Origin: Novosphingobium sp.
GTDB taxonomy: Bacteria > Pseudomonadota > Alphaproteobacteria > Sphingomonadales > Sphingomonadaceae
Assembly: GCA_016719755.1 (NCBI GenBank)
Contig: JADJYM010000005.1
Span: 1 to 42,852 of the forward strand
Length of the DNA: 42,852 nt
Direction: 5' to 3'
Part shown: positions 31,819 through 41,263 of the stretch, piece after piece
Numbering within the stretch: the stretch's first letter is position 1
How the letters are laid out: every line of letters begins with the position of its first letter
Made by a program: the position numbers and the translations under genes
The notes under the pieces: model-generated
The model's database searches: none
Seen by the model: only the letters and a program-made list of their open reading frames with translations
Told to the model about the DNA's origin: nothing

Positions 31819-32366
31819 GCAGCGGGCGCGGCCTGTTCCGGCGGCTTGCCTCGGTCCTGCTGCTAGGCTGGGCGCTGGGTTTCCTGTGGTTCGCCGTGAT
31901 GCTGCCCCAGCCGGCGGGCGAGCAGCGCACCGATGCCGTCGTGGTGCTGACCGGCGGCAAGGGCCGGATCGACCGGGCCTTGCTGGCGCTGGACAAGGGC
32001 TGGGCCGGCGAACTGCTGGTTTCGGGCGTGGATCGCCACGTCAGGCCGCACGAATTTGCGCTTGAGTACAAGGTTGCGGCGGCGCGGATGGCCTGCTGCG
32101 TCACCCTGGGGTTCGAAGCGGTCGATACCCGTTCCAACGCGCTGGAAACCGCGCGCTGGCTGGCGCGGAAGAAGGTTGGCACAGTGCGGCTGGTCACCAG
32201 TGACTGGCATATGCGGCGCGCCGCGCTCGAACTGCGGCGCGCCGCGCCAGAAGGCGTCACCATTGTCGAGGACGCGGTGTCTTCGCAGCCCAGCCTCAGG
32301 ATCCTGTTCCTTGAGTACCACAAGCTGCTGGCGCGCCTGCTGGCCCGCGCGGTAGGAGCCGGCTGA
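31815..32366 (+). CDS. YdcF family (DUF218) membrane-anchored protein
   Basis: 183 residues starting with GTG at 31815, overlapping the ftsX stop. One N-terminal membrane helix (LASVLLLGWALGFLWFAVML) is followed by a DUF218 domain: DAVVVLTGGKGRID, GWAGELLVSGVDRHV, TRSNALETARW and VRLVTSDWHMRRA. Acidic and His residues in these motifs form the expected pocket. Relatives (ElyC, SanA, YdcF) act in envelope and peptidoglycan-precursor homeostasis. Position between ftsX and an acyltransferase supports an envelope role. Confidence 0.88.
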   Translation: MSSGRGLFRRLASVLLLGWALGFLWFAVMLPQPAGEQRTDAVVVLTGGKGRIDRALLALDKGWAGELLVSGVDRHVRPHEFALEYKVAAARMACCVTLGFEAVDTRSNALETARWLARKKVGTVRLVTSDWHMRRAALELRRAAPEGVTIVEDAVSSQPSLRILFLEYHKLLARLLARAVGAG

Positions 32367-33085
32367 TGACGCGCCTGTTCGATATTCCCCGCAGCCTTGC
32401 CTTCTACGCGGCCTTCTATGGTGGCAGCGTGCCGATCGTGCTGACCTCGGTCGTGTTGCTGTTGCTGGGCTCCGAGCGGCGGTTCCGCAGCGCGGTCCAT
32501 GCCTGGTCGGGCTGGCACCGCTTCTGCGCCAGATGGCTGCTGGGCCAGCAGGTGCGGATCGAAGGCGCGCTGCCCGAAGGGCCGGTGCTGGTCGCGGTCA
32601 AGCATGAAAGCTTTTTCGAAGCGATCGACCTGCCAACCCTGCTGCCCCTGCCGGTGGTCTTCGCCAAGGCGGAGCTGCTGCGCATCCCGCTGTGGGGCCT
32701 GGCCGGAGGACGCTATGGCCTGGTGGCGGTGGAGCGCGAGCAGGGCGCCAAGGCGCTGCGCCGGATGATTGGCGCCGCGCGCGAGCGTTCGGGCAATGGC
32801 GCGCGCCCGCTGGCGATCTTTCCCGAGGGCACCCGTGTGCCGCACGGCACCGCGCCCGAGCTCAAGTCCGGGTTCGCGGGGCTCTACAAGCTGCTCGACT
32901 TGCCGGTGGTCGCGGTGGCGGTCGATTCGGGGCCGCTGTATCACCGGCTGTGGAAGCGGCCCGGAACAATCACCTACCGCTTCTCCGAAGTCATTCCCGA
33001 TGGACTGCCCCGCCATGAGGCCGAGGAGCGCGTCCACGGCGCGATGAACGCGCTCAACCCGCCCATTCCGGCCGAACCGGCGTGA
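32366..33085 (+). CDS. 1-acyl-glycerol-3-phosphate acyltransferase family protein (PlsC-like)
   Basis: 239 residues with an N-terminal membrane segment. The acyltransferase motifs are VAVKHESFFEAID (an H-x4-E variant of the usual H-x4-D), GRYGLVAVERE, and IFPEGTRVPHG (substrate-phosphate binding). Such enzymes add the second acyl chain to make phosphatidic acid or act on related lysolipids at the inner membrane. The first base of its ATG is the last base of the upstream stop, and it overlaps the next gene, so the run from ftsE is one operon. Confidence 0.88.
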   Translation: MTRLFDIPRSLAFYAAFYGGSVPIVLTSVVLLLLGSERRFRSAVHAWSGWHRFCARWLLGQQVRIEGALPEGPVLVAVKHESFFEAIDLPTLLPLPVVFAKAELLRIPLWGLAGGRYGLVAVEREQGAKALRRMIGAARERSGNGARPLAIFPEGTRVPHGTAPELKSGFAGLYKLLDLPVVAVAVDSGPLYHRLWKRPGTITYRFSEVIPDGLPRHEAEERVHGAMNALNPPIPAEPA

Positions 33086-34338
33086 ACCCGCCCGAGGAAG
33101 GCCGCGACCTTTTCGAAGTGCTGGGGCCGGGGCTGGTTACCGGCGCGGCGGATGACGATCCCAGCGGGGTCGGCACCTACAGCCAGGTCGGCGCACAGTT
33201 CGGCTATGGACTCGCCTGGACGATGTTCTTCGGCTTTCCGCTGCTCGCCTCGATCCAGGCGATCTGCGCGCGGATCGGGGCGACCACCGGCATGGGCATC
33301 GCCCAGAACCTGCGGCGGCATTATCCCGTTGCCGTGCTGCGGATCGTCGTGCTGCTGTTGCTGGTGGCCAACGTCATCAACCTGGGGGCGGACCTGGGAG
33401 CGATGGCGGCGGCGCTCGGCCTGCTGATCCCCGGACCCCTGCTGCTCTATACCGCGCTGTTCGGCCTGGCGAGCGTGCTGCTGGAAGTGTTCGTCAGCTA
33501 TACGCGCTATGCCCGGGTGCTCAAATGGGCGACTCTTTCGCTGTTTGCCTATGTCGGGGTGGTTTTCGTGGCCGACGTTCCGCTGGCCGAGGCGGCGCGC
33601 GGCACGCTGGTGCCCAGCTTCACCTTCGACCGCGAGCACGCCATGGCGCTTGTCGCGATTTTCGGAACCACGATCAGCCCCTACCTGTTCTTCTGGCAGG
33701 CCGGACAAGAGGTTGAAGAGCAGCACCGCCGCCACGTCAAGCCGCTGATGGTCAGTCCGCGCAAGGCCGGGCGGGAACTTGCGCGGATTCGCACCGACAC
33801 GCTGGTCGGCATGGGCTTTTCGCACATTGTCGCACTTTTCATCGTCATCGCCACGGCGGCGACGCTGCACGCCAACGGCGTGCGCGAGATCGAAAGCGCC
33901 GCGCAGGCAGCGGAAGCCCTGCGCCCGATCGCGGGCAACCTCGCCTTTGCATTGTTCGCCATCGGCATCATCGGTACCGGTATGCTGGCCGTACCGATCC
34001 TGGCCGGCAGCGCGGCCTATGCGGTCAGCGAGACGTTTGGCTGGACCGAGGGGCTGGATCGCAAACCACGCGAGGCCAAGGCGTTCTACGGGGTGATTGC
34101 ACTCGCCACGCTGGGCGGGGTGGCGCTCAATTTCCTGGCAATCGACCCGATGAAGGCGCTGTACTGGGCCGCCGTGGTTAACGGCCTGCTCGCGCCGCCA
34201 CTGATGGTGGTCACCATGCTGGTCGCCCGCAATCCCAAAGTCATGGGCAAGCTCACGATTTCGCGGCGGCTGGCGTTCGGCGGGTGGCTTTCGACCGCGG
34301 TGATGTGGATCGTGGCGGGCGTGTTCCTGCTCAGTTGA
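33082..34338 (+). CDS. NRAMP-family divalent metal transporter-like protein
   Basis: 418 residues with about 11 membrane helices. Helix 1 carries GPGLVTGAADDDPSGVGTYS, matching the NRAMP start, but the metal-binding DPGN is DPSG. Helix 6 has GTTISPYLFFWQAGQEVEE in place of the MPH motif. It thus belongs to the diverged NRAMP-related group, and the ion (Mn, Fe, Mg or other) cannot be told. The start is GTG at 33082, overlapping the plsC-like stop. It converges with tyrA at 34338/34345. Confidence 0.87.
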   Translation: MNPPEEGRDLFEVLGPGLVTGAADDDPSGVGTYSQVGAQFGYGLAWTMFFGFPLLASIQAICARIGATTGMGIAQNLRRHYPVAVLRIVVLLLLVANVINLGADLGAMAAALGLLIPGPLLLYTALFGLASVLLEVFVSYTRYARVLKWATLSLFAYVGVVFVADVPLAEAARGTLVPSFTFDREHAMALVAIFGTTISPYLFFWQAGQEVEEQHRRHVKPLMVSPRKAGRELARIRTDTLVGMGFSHIVALFIVIATAATLHANGVREIESAAQAAEALRPIAGNLAFALFAIGIIGTGMLAVPILAGSAAYAVSETFGWTEGLDRKPREAKAFYGVIALATLGGVALNFLAIDPMKALYWAAVVNGLLAPPLMVVTMLVARNPKVMGKLTISRRLAFGGWLSTAVMWIVAGVFLLS

Positions 34339-34344
34339 GCTGCA

Positions 34345-35256
34345 TTACTTCCCGTGATCGCTGCGCCCGAAGTCGGGCCGGTCGTCGTCCTGGCCCTGTT
34401 CGATGATCGAGCGGCGGATTGCGCGGGTGCGGGTGAAGTGGTCGAACAATTGCTGGCCGTCACCCACCCGGATCGCCCGTTGCAGGGCGGTCAGATCCTC
34501 GGTGAAGCGCTGGAGCATGTCGAGCACGGCGTCCTTGTTGGACAGGAACACATCGCGCCACATGGTCGGATCGGACGCGGCGATGCGGGTGAAATCGCGG
34601 AAGCCGCCCGCCGAATACTTGATCACCTCGCTTTGCGTCACGCCTTCCAGGTCATCGGCGGTGCCGACGATAGTATAGGCGATCAGGTGCGGCAGGTGGC
34701 TGGTGACGGCCAGCACCATGTCATGGTGCGCCGCGTCCATCACCTCGACCTTGGCGCCCAGCGCTTCCCAGAAGGCGGAGAGCCCGGCCAGCAGCGCCGG
34801 ATCGGCGTCCGCAGGCGGCGTGATGATGCACCAGCGCTGGCGGAACAGGCTGGCAAAGCCGGCGTCCGGGCCGGACCGTTCGGTGCCGGCCACCGGGTGG
34901 GCGGGGATCACCGCATGGCCGGGCAGGGCCTCGGCCAGGACCTTGGCGACGAACTGCTTGGACGACCCGACATCGCTGACCAGCGCCGCCCGGGGCAGGG
35001 CGTGGGCGAATTCAGCCGCCGCCGCGCCCATCGCGCCGACGGGGACGCACAGGATCACCAGATCGGCATTCTGCACCGCATCGGCAGCAGTCTCGCAGAC
35101 CTGCCCGACCAGACCCCGCTCCGCCGCGCGCGCGCGGGTCGCCGGGTCGGCGTCGTAGCCGGTGGTCGTCACGTCCGGCAGGTGTTCGCGCACCGCCAGC
35201 CCGATCGAGCCGCCAAGCAGGCCAAGACCGATGATCGCGACGCGGCGAAAGCTCAC
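34345..35256 (-). CDS. tyrA: Prephenate/arogenate dehydrogenase family protein
   Basis: 303 residues. The NAD(P) motif [10 protein letters not shown] is at 10-19, followed by GYDAD (second strand, Asp recognising NAD) and [20 protein letters not shown] and [15 protein letters not shown] carry the catalytic-site residues; [10 protein letters not shown] contains the conserved His of the dimer domain. It converts prephenate or arogenate to the tyrosine precursor. It overlaps the hisC stop by 4 bases, a typical sphingomonad hisC-tyrA pair. Confidence 0.92.
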   Translation of the reverse strand: MSFRRVAIIGLGLLGGSIGLAVREHLPDVTTTGYDADPATRARAAERGLVGQVCETAADAVQNADLVILCVPVGAMGAAAAEFAHALPRAALVSDVGSSKQFVAKVLAEALPGHAVIPAHPVAGTERSGPDAGFASLFRQRWCIITPPADADPALLAGLSAFWEALGAKVEVMDAAHHDMVLAVTSHLPHLIAYTIVGTADDLEGVTQSEVIKYSAGGFRDFTRIAASDPTMWRDVFLSNKDAVLDMLQRFTEDLTALQRAIRVGDGQQLFDHFTRTRAIRRSIIEQGQDDDRPDFGRSDHGK

Positions 35257-36364
35257 TTCGCGGCCTCCGCCAGGGAGCGGATCGTGGCTGCGATGGAGTC
35301 CATCTGCGTGGGCGTGCCGATGGTGATGCGCAGCGCCTGCGGCAGACCCTGATTGGGCAGCCAGCGGACGATATAACCCGCCTCAGCCAGGCCGTTATAG
35401 GCCGTTTCGGCCGTCAGGGCGCCTTCAAACAGCACGAGCAGGAAGTTCGCCTCGCTCGGCAGCACGCGCAGGCCGTGATTGCCCAGTGCCGTCAGCGCCG
35501 CGCCCAGCGCTTCGCGGCCCGCCCGGTTGTGTGCCCGCGAGTGTTCGACGAAGGCCTGATCGGCGACCGCCGCCAGCGCCATCGCCTGGCCGGAATTGCT
35601 GACGTTGAATGGCCCGCGAATGCGGTTGAGCGTATCGACCAGAGCGGGCGCGCCGGTCGCCCAGCCGATCCGTTCGCCTGCCAGTCCGTAGATCTTGGAG
35701 AACGTGCGCGTCACCAGCACGTTGGGATGGGCGGCGGCCAGCGCCAGCGCGCCGTCATCGTCCTCCGGCGCCAGGTATTCGGCATAGGCCTGGTCGATCA
35801 CCAGCACCACGTTGCCCGGAAGCCCCGCGTGCAGGCGCGCGATCTCGCCCTTGGGCAGGAAACTGCCCGTGGGGTTGTTGGGATTGGCGACGAAGACCAC
35901 CCGGGTCCGCTCGGTCACGGCGGCAAGCAGGGCATCGACATCGGTGCCGTAGTCGGCATCGGGCGCAACCACCGGCTCCGCCCGCAGCGCCGCGCGGCGA
36001 TATCGTAGACCGAAAAGGAATAGCGCGCGAACAGCACTTCATCCCCGGTCCGGCATAGCCCTGCGCGGCGATGTGGAGCAGTTCGTCGGAGCCGGTGCCC
36101 ATCACCACCAGCGCCGGGTCGATTCCGTGCAGGGCGCCGATCGCGCCGCGCAGCGCGGTTGCTGTCGGGATCGGGGTAAAGCGAAGGCGCGGCGGCATGG
36201 GCGCGCGCGGCGAGCGCGGCGGGCGAAGTGCCGAGCGGGTTCTCGTTCGCGGAGAGCTTGATCAGGGGCGCCCGTCCGCGCCGGTGCTCTTGCCGGGGAC
36301 ATAGGCGTGGATCGCGGCGATCCACGGCTTGGGCCACGGCCTGGTGGTGGGGTGCTTGGTCCAT
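35253..36364 (-). CDS. hisC: Histidinol-phosphate aminotransferase, frameshifted near the 5' end
   Basis: A PLP enzyme that transaminates imidazole-acetol phosphate in histidine synthesis, and often aromatic keto-acids as well. The intact part from 35972 holds [39 protein letters not shown] (PLP Lys in FSK) and ALRITIGTP with the conserved Arg. Upstream, pieces in three frames give [40 protein letters not shown] and [20 protein letters not shown]. The ATG at 36364 carries one extra G; correcting four or so indels gives about 370 residues, the normal length. In such a gene these shifts are most likely sequence errors. Confidence 0.88.
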
Positions 36365-36396
36365 TGCGTGCTGGCCCTTAGCAGGACGCAGGGCAA

Positions 36397-37542
36397 TTGA
36401 CAGCCCGCTTCCTCTCGCCCAAGCCGCACGGCATGGACGGGTCCCAGCTCCACGCATCCAGCCACCTGCTCGAACTGGCCGAGCCGCTCCCGCTCGATGG
36501 CGGGCAAGCGCTGCCGGGCGTGCGCATTTCCTATGAAACCTACGGCACGCTCAATGCCGATCGTTCCAACGCGATCCTGATCTGCCACGCCCTGACCGGC
36601 GACCAGCACGTCGCCAGCCCGCACCCGATCACCGGCAAGCCCGGCTGGTGGGTGCGCATGGTCGGCCCCGGCAAGCCGATCGATACGGACCGCTTCCACG
36701 TGATCTGCGCCAATGTGCTGGGATCGTGCATGGGCACCACCGGCCCGGCCAGCCCCGCGGGCGATGGCAAGCCCTGGGCAATGCGCTTTCCGGTCATCAC
36801 CATTCGCGACATGGTGCGCGGGCACGTTGCGCTGCTCGATGCGCTTGGGATCGCGCGGCTGCACGCGGTGGTCGGCGGATCGATGGGGGGAATGCAGGCG
36901 CTCAGCCTGGCGGCCAACTGGCCGGAGCGCGCGGGCGCAGTGCTGGTTATTGCTTCCACCGCGCGCCATTCAGCCCAGAACATCGCCTTTCACGAGGTCG
37001 GGCGGCAGGCGATCATGGCCGATCCGAAGTGGAAGAACGGCGATTATTACGGCAGCGGCAAGGGGCCGGAGAACGGCCTGGCCGTCGCCCGCATGGCGGC
37101 GCACATCACCTACCTTTCGGAAGAGGGGATGCACGAGAAGTTCGGTCGCCGCCTCCAGAACCGCGAGGCCAAGACCTTCGGCTTTGATGCTGACTTCCAG
37201 GTGGAAAGCTACCTGCGCCACCAGGGGCTCAGCTTCACGGATCGATTCGACGCGAACTCCTACCTCTATATCACGCGAGCGATGGATTATTTCGATCTCG
37301 CGGAGGAGCATGGCGGGCGGCTGGCACAGGCCTTTGCCGGGGCCACCGCGCGGTTCTGCCTGGTCAGCTTCGATACCGACTGGCTTTATCCCACGGCCGA
37401 AAGCCGGGCCATCGCCCATGCGCTGAACGCCGCCGGTGCGCCGGTCAGCTTTGTCGAACTGTCCGCGCCGTTCGGGCATGACAGCTTCCTGCTGGATGTT
37501 CCCACGCTGGACCGGGTGATTGCAGGATTTCTTGGTTCATGA
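36397..37542 (+). CDS. metX: Homoserine O-acetyltransferase
   Basis: An alpha/beta-hydrolase-fold acyltransferase of methionine synthesis that makes O-acetyl- (or O-succinyl-) homoserine. [23 protein letters not shown], and the nucleophile elbow [10 protein letters not shown] carry the MetX signatures. The catalytic Asp lies in FDTDWLYP and His in FGHDSFLLD. The longest frame starts at TTG 36397 (381 residues); an ATG at 36433 is an alternative that removes 12 residues. It overlaps metW by 4 bases (ATGA), the usual metXW pair, and is divergent from hisC across 32 bases. I see no riboswitch in this gap. Confidence 0.93.
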   Translation: MTARFLSPKPHGMDGSQLHASSHLLELAEPLPLDGGQALPGVRISYETYGTLNADRSNAILICHALTGDQHVASPHPITGKPGWWVRMVGPGKPIDTDRFHVICANVLGSCMGTTGPASPAGDGKPWAMRFPVITIRDMVRGHVALLDALGIARLHAVVGGSMGGMQALSLAANWPERAGAVLVIASTARHSAQNIAFHEVGRQAIMADPKWKNGDYYGSGKGPENGLAVARMAAHITYLSEEGMHEKFGRRLQNREAKTFGFDADFQVESYLRHQGLSFTDRFDANSYLYITRAMDYFDLAEEHGGRLAQAFAGATARFCLVSFDTDWLYPTAESRAIAHALNAAGAPVSFVELSAPFGHDSFLLDVPTLDRVIAGFLGS

Positions 37543-38129
37543 ACAGCTTGCGTCCCGATCTTGCGGTGATTGCCGAACATGTTGCCCCGGGTTCGCGGGT
37601 GCTGGACGTTGGCTGCGGCGATGGCGCGCTGATGGCGGCGCTGCGCGATCAGCGGCAGGTCGATGCGCGCGGCATGGAACTGGATGCCGCGAACGTGGCC
37701 GGAATGCGTTGCGCGCGGGCTGTCGGTGATCCAGGGCGATGCCGACGCCGATCTGGCCAACTATCCTGACGCGGTGTTCGACTATGCGATCCTGTCCCAG
37801 ACGCTGCAGACCACGCGGCGGCCGGACAAGGTGCTGGGCGAACTGCTGCGCGTTGGGCGCAAGGCCTTTGTCAGCTTCCCCAATTTCGGCCACTGGCGGG
37901 TGCGCCTGTCGCTGCTGTGGAACGGGCGGATGCCGGTGACGCGTTCGCTGCCCGTCAGTTGGTACGCGACCGAGAATATCCACCACCTGACCGTTGCCGA
38001 TTTTCGCGGGCTGGTCGATGAACTGGGGGTCAGGGTCGAAGGCGCGTGGTTCCTTGCGGGGATGGGCCGGTTGGCGCCGCGGGCGCGAACTGGCGGGCCG
38101 AGCACGCGGTCTTCCTGCTCTCACGCTGA
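37539..38129 (+). CDS. metW: Methionine biosynthesis protein MetW, two frameshifts
   Basis: A SAM-methyltransferase-fold partner of MetX. The first frame gives [14 protein letters not shown] (SAM motif) and [11 protein letters not shown]. After a shift near 37715 it continues [35 protein letters not shown], and [20 protein letters not shown], all diagnostic for MetW. Another shift near 38075 leads to [14 protein letters not shown] and a stop at 38129. Total about 196 residues, normal. The stop lies inside the end of the convergent fdhD gene. Confidence 0.88.
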
Positions 38130-38888
38130 GGCGTCGTTCACCAGCAGCACCAGATCCTCGCGGGCCAGCGCCCACAGGCTGAGCCCTGCGGCCTCTGCGC
38201 GCGCAACCGCCATTGATGTCGGCAAGGACATGCAGACCAGCGTGGTCGCGCCGCCACGCACGGCCTTTTCGACGATTTCGTAGCTGCACCGCGCGGTCGA
38301 CAGGACAAAGCCATGAGAGAGCGGGCGCGCCGCGCGCGCCATGGCGCCGATCAGTTTGTCCATCGCGTTGTGGCGCCCGACATCCTCGCGCAGACAGCCG
38401 ATGGTTCCTTCCGCGCTCACCCAGGCGGCGGCGTGGGCCGCGCCGGTTTCGCGCGCCAGCGGCTGCTGCGGCTCCATGGCGGCCAGCGCGGCAAAGATCG
38501 CGGCGGGTTCGATGGCGCCGTGGGAGGCAACCAGGGAAGGGGCCGGGCAACGGCGGCAAGATTTTCAATCCCGCACAGGCCGCAGCTCGATTCGGCGACG
38601 CGGGTGCGGACCCGCTCGGTCAGCTTGTCGATCCCCAGGCCGGTCAGCGCGGCGCGCACGACCCAGCCGTTGTCGACCTCGGCAACCGCGATATCGGTTA
38701 TGTCCCTTACCGAGGCGGCCAGTCCTTCGCTCAATGCGAAGCCGGCGGCGAAATCATCCAGGTCGCGGGGGTGGCCATCATCACCGCATAGGCGAGCCGT
38801 TGAATTCCAGCGCGACCGGAACTTCGGGCACCCAGCTGCGCGTCACCGCGCGCCGGGTGCCCGAAGGGGTTACTTCGGTAACGCTCAG
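38121..38888 (-). CDS. fdhD: Formate dehydrogenase accessory sulfurtransferase FdhD, frameshifted
   Basis: FdhD transfers sulfur to the molybdenum cofactor of formate dehydrogenases. N-terminal pieces read VTEVTPSGTRRAVTRSW, VPVALEFNGSP and MATPRDLDDFAAGFALSEGL. Then comes SSCGLCGIENL with the catalytic CxxC, and, after a shift near 38540, LREDVGRHNAMDKLIGAM and STARCSYEIVEKAVRGG, all diagnostic. The 5' end lacks a standard start: CTG at 38888 overlaps the stop of the VOC gene and could be a damaged ATG. About 255 residues. No formate dehydrogenase subunit lies in the window. Confidence 0.87.
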
Positions 38889-39249
38889 ACCACCTTGAGG
38901 GCGCAGAGCTTGTTCCCGTCCGGATCGCGCAGATAGGCGAGGTACATCTTCATCGCGCCGCCTTCGCGCACCCCCGGGGGATCCTCGATCGCCTTGCCGC
39001 CATTGGCGACGCCGGCGGCGTGCCAGGCGTCGGCCTGTTCGGGCGATCCATCGCGATGCCGACGGTCATGCCGTTGCCCGGGGTGGCCGCCTCGCCGTCA
39101 ATCGGCTTGGTGACCAGGAACATGCCCCCGTTGTGCATATAGATCAGGCGGCCCTTGTCGTCCTGGATGCCGGGCTTGCCGCCGATTGCGGCGAAGGTGG
39201 CATCATAGAACTTCTTCGACCGGTCGATGTCGTTACTGCCGACCATCAT
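38885..39249 (-). CDS. VOC family protein (glyoxalase-like), one or more frameshifts
   Basis: A short VOC-fold protein of about 120 residues. MMVGSNDIDRSKKFYDATFA is the classic first strand and helix; GRLIYMHNGGMFLVTKPIDG follows. After a shift near 39045 the C-terminus reads ANGGKAIEDPPGVREGGA, then YLAYLRDPDGNKLCAL, with the Glu/Asp positions of small glyoxalase-like proteins. The start may lie a few codons upstream (near 39262), out of frame by one base. It overlaps fdhD. The function is unknown; relatives include many uncharacterised single-domain VOC proteins. Confidence 0.78.
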
Positions 39250-39334
39250 ATGGAGAATACATCGGGCATCTCTCGCCTGGGTTTCCGTTGCGATTCGCTA
39301 CTGTATGGCGCGCGGTGCGCGGGTCAATCCGCCA

Positions 39335-40626
39335 TTACCCACGCGGCGTCATTTCCGCGTCTCCATCCCGCATCGGCAGCAGCAGGAACAGCACCAGCGC
39401 CACCAGTGAACCCAGCCCCATGCAGAACGAGAAACCAGCAGCGGCTGATCATCTCCGAACACCTTGAACAGATAGCCCGCGATGATCGGCGATCCCGCCG
39501 CCCCGAGCCGCCCGACGCCCAGCACAAAGCCGGTTCCGGTCGCCCGGGCAAGGCCGAAGCCCTTCGCGAAAGCCGCATAGAAGCCGACGATCGCGCCGTT
39601 GCCAAAGAATATCGCGACGAAAGCAGCGGCGCGCCGGGCTTTTCTATGCTGTCAAACCCGATGCCGAAGGCGGTCCACTCCGGCCAGGGCCAGGAACAGC
39701 ATGATCACGGTCGGCAGCTTGATGTCCCAGCGCTTCATCAGGAAGCCCAGCAGCAGCCCGCCCAGCGCACCGCCGATATTGGCACAGGTCAGCACGCTGG
39801 CCGCCAGCGGAGGAGCATAGCCGGGGGATAGTCGGACACGATCTTCACCGCCCATTTCAGGATGTAATAGAACGTGATGGTGTGGAACATGTAACCGAAG
39901 GCCAGCAGCAGCGTGACCGGGCCGCAGCCGCGGGTTGGACAAGTTTCCACCAGCTTCGGTCGGGGGCATCAGCCACCAGCGGCGGCAGCGCAGCGATGGT
40001 GGCCTTGCCGAATGCGGTCAGCGAACGGTTGATCCGCGCGACCGCGTCGGCCGGCCGGGTCGCGGTATAGAAGGCCGGTGTTTCGGGCACCAGCAGCGCG
40101 ACCAGCGGGATCATTGCCGCCGTCATCACGGCGCCGAACAGAACACCGCGCGCCAATCAAAGTGGGCAGCAGCCGGTCGCGCGACGATCGCCGATCACCC
40201 CGCCCAGCGGATAGCCGATCACATAGATCGCCATGGACCAGGCTACGCGCTCACGCGCGTGCATTCCACAGTCCGCCGCATTGGTCGATGTCAGCATGCG
40301 CCGATGCCGATGCCGGTGATGAACCGCCAGACCGACAGTTCGGTCAGCCGGTCGCGTGTGGGCGAAATACATGCCTGCCGCCATGATCGCGAGGCAGGCC
40401 AGCATGGTCGGCTTCCGGCCTTGTTTGTCAACCAGTCCACCAGGATTGACCGAGGGCAAAGCCCGTTCCAACCAGTTCGGCAGACAGCATGTGCCCAGCG
40501 CTTCGCGCAACACACCCCATTCATGGAAATGCCCGGAGAGGTAAAGGCGCTCGACAGCACGTCGAACCCGTCCAGCGCATTCAGCAGCACCATCAGCAGG
40601 ACCACGACAGACTGCCGCCAGTTCAT
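39335..40626 (-). pseudogene. MFS transporter, aromatic-acid-symporter-like, many frameshifts
   Basis: Starts MNWRQSVVVLLMVLLNALDG at 40626, with DG of the first helix as in aromatic acid:H+ symporters (AAHS group). Next are GGLVDKQGRKPTMLACL (signature loop with DKQGR-K), WRFITGIGIGAC, STNAA and ERVAWSMAIYVIGYPLGGVI. The second half has FGAVMTAAMIPLVALLVPET, ADAVARINRSLTAFGK (central loop), ANIGGALGGLLLGFLMKRWD and an end LGSLVALVLFLLLPMRDGD with a stop at 39335. At least seven one-base shifts occur in 1.3 kb. The span of about 430 codons is normal. It sits with a MarR gene and a ThDP decarboxylase, consistent with aryl-acid uptake. Confidence 0.75.
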
Positions 40627-40720
40627 CGCCCATCGTCGATGATCCGCTGCGGATGCTGCCGAGAAATTGTCGTCATTGTCCGGTAGTCCTCGTCCCGATC
40701 GTTTCTGTCAATTTGCGCTG

Positions 40721-41178
40721 TTATTCTTGGATCCGCCTTGATTCCATCAGGGTCTTCACTTCCGCGTCGGTAAAGCGGCTTTTGACCCGCCACCATGTTC
40801 TTACGCGCACTTGGCCTGGACCAGGAGCGGCTTCGCCTGCATCGGTCAGGAACAGCGCCTGCTTAAATCCGTCGGTCGGCGATTTCTCGCGCCGCAGATA
40901 GTCGCGCGCCTGAAGCCGGTTGATGATTGTCGCGCATCGATAGTCGCGCGGTCCATCCGCAGCCGCTGGCCGAGGTCGATCTGCGATATCGCCGGATGAT
41001 CGCCTGGCCATGGGAAACCTGCTTTTGCGTCAGTTCCAGATCGGCGAAGGTCTCCGGTAAAATGGCGATAGCAGGCGCCGTGGAGAGCCAGCCAGATGGC
41101 GAAAGCCCACGATATCCGTTGATTTCGCCCAGGCTGCCCGTCATCGCCCTCGATAGTCGTGACCGCGTCCGGCGCCAT
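40721..41178 (-). pseudogene. MarR family regulator, frameshifted
   Basis: Pieces in three frames give a MarR-like winged-helix protein of about 150 residues: INGYRGLSPSGWL or ISWAFAIWLALHGA (helix 1), FADLELTQKQVS, ISQIDLGQRLRMDRAT (HTH), IINRLQARDYLRREKSPTDG with the family's wing D-x-R-like turn, and a C-terminal helix KSRFTDAEVKTLMES. MarR proteins usually sense small aromatic acids. It is located between the MFS gene and the decarboxylase, all on the minus strand, so it probably controls both. About three or four indels break it. Confidence 0.7.
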
Positions 41179-41263
41179 CTCTCACCCGCATGATATTTGC
41201 CTGTTTGATAGCATTACGCCCAATCCTGTTGCCGGAAAGGATACAGTGGCTCATTCCGCCGGG

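Noticed and set aside
31385-33037. Minus-strand frame of 550 codons
   Set aside because: Antisense to ftsX, the YdcF-like gene and the acyltransferase. The composition is extremely rich in Gln, Arg, Pro and Ser, with no recognisable fold.
34354-35352. Plus-strand frame of 332 codons
   Set aside because: Antisense to tyrA, whose motifs are all intact; the frame is a composition-driven shadow.
36365-36396. SAM-responsive riboswitch upstream of metX
   Set aside because: Only about 32 bases separate the divergent hisC and metX starts, and no pseudoknot-like pairing is evident.
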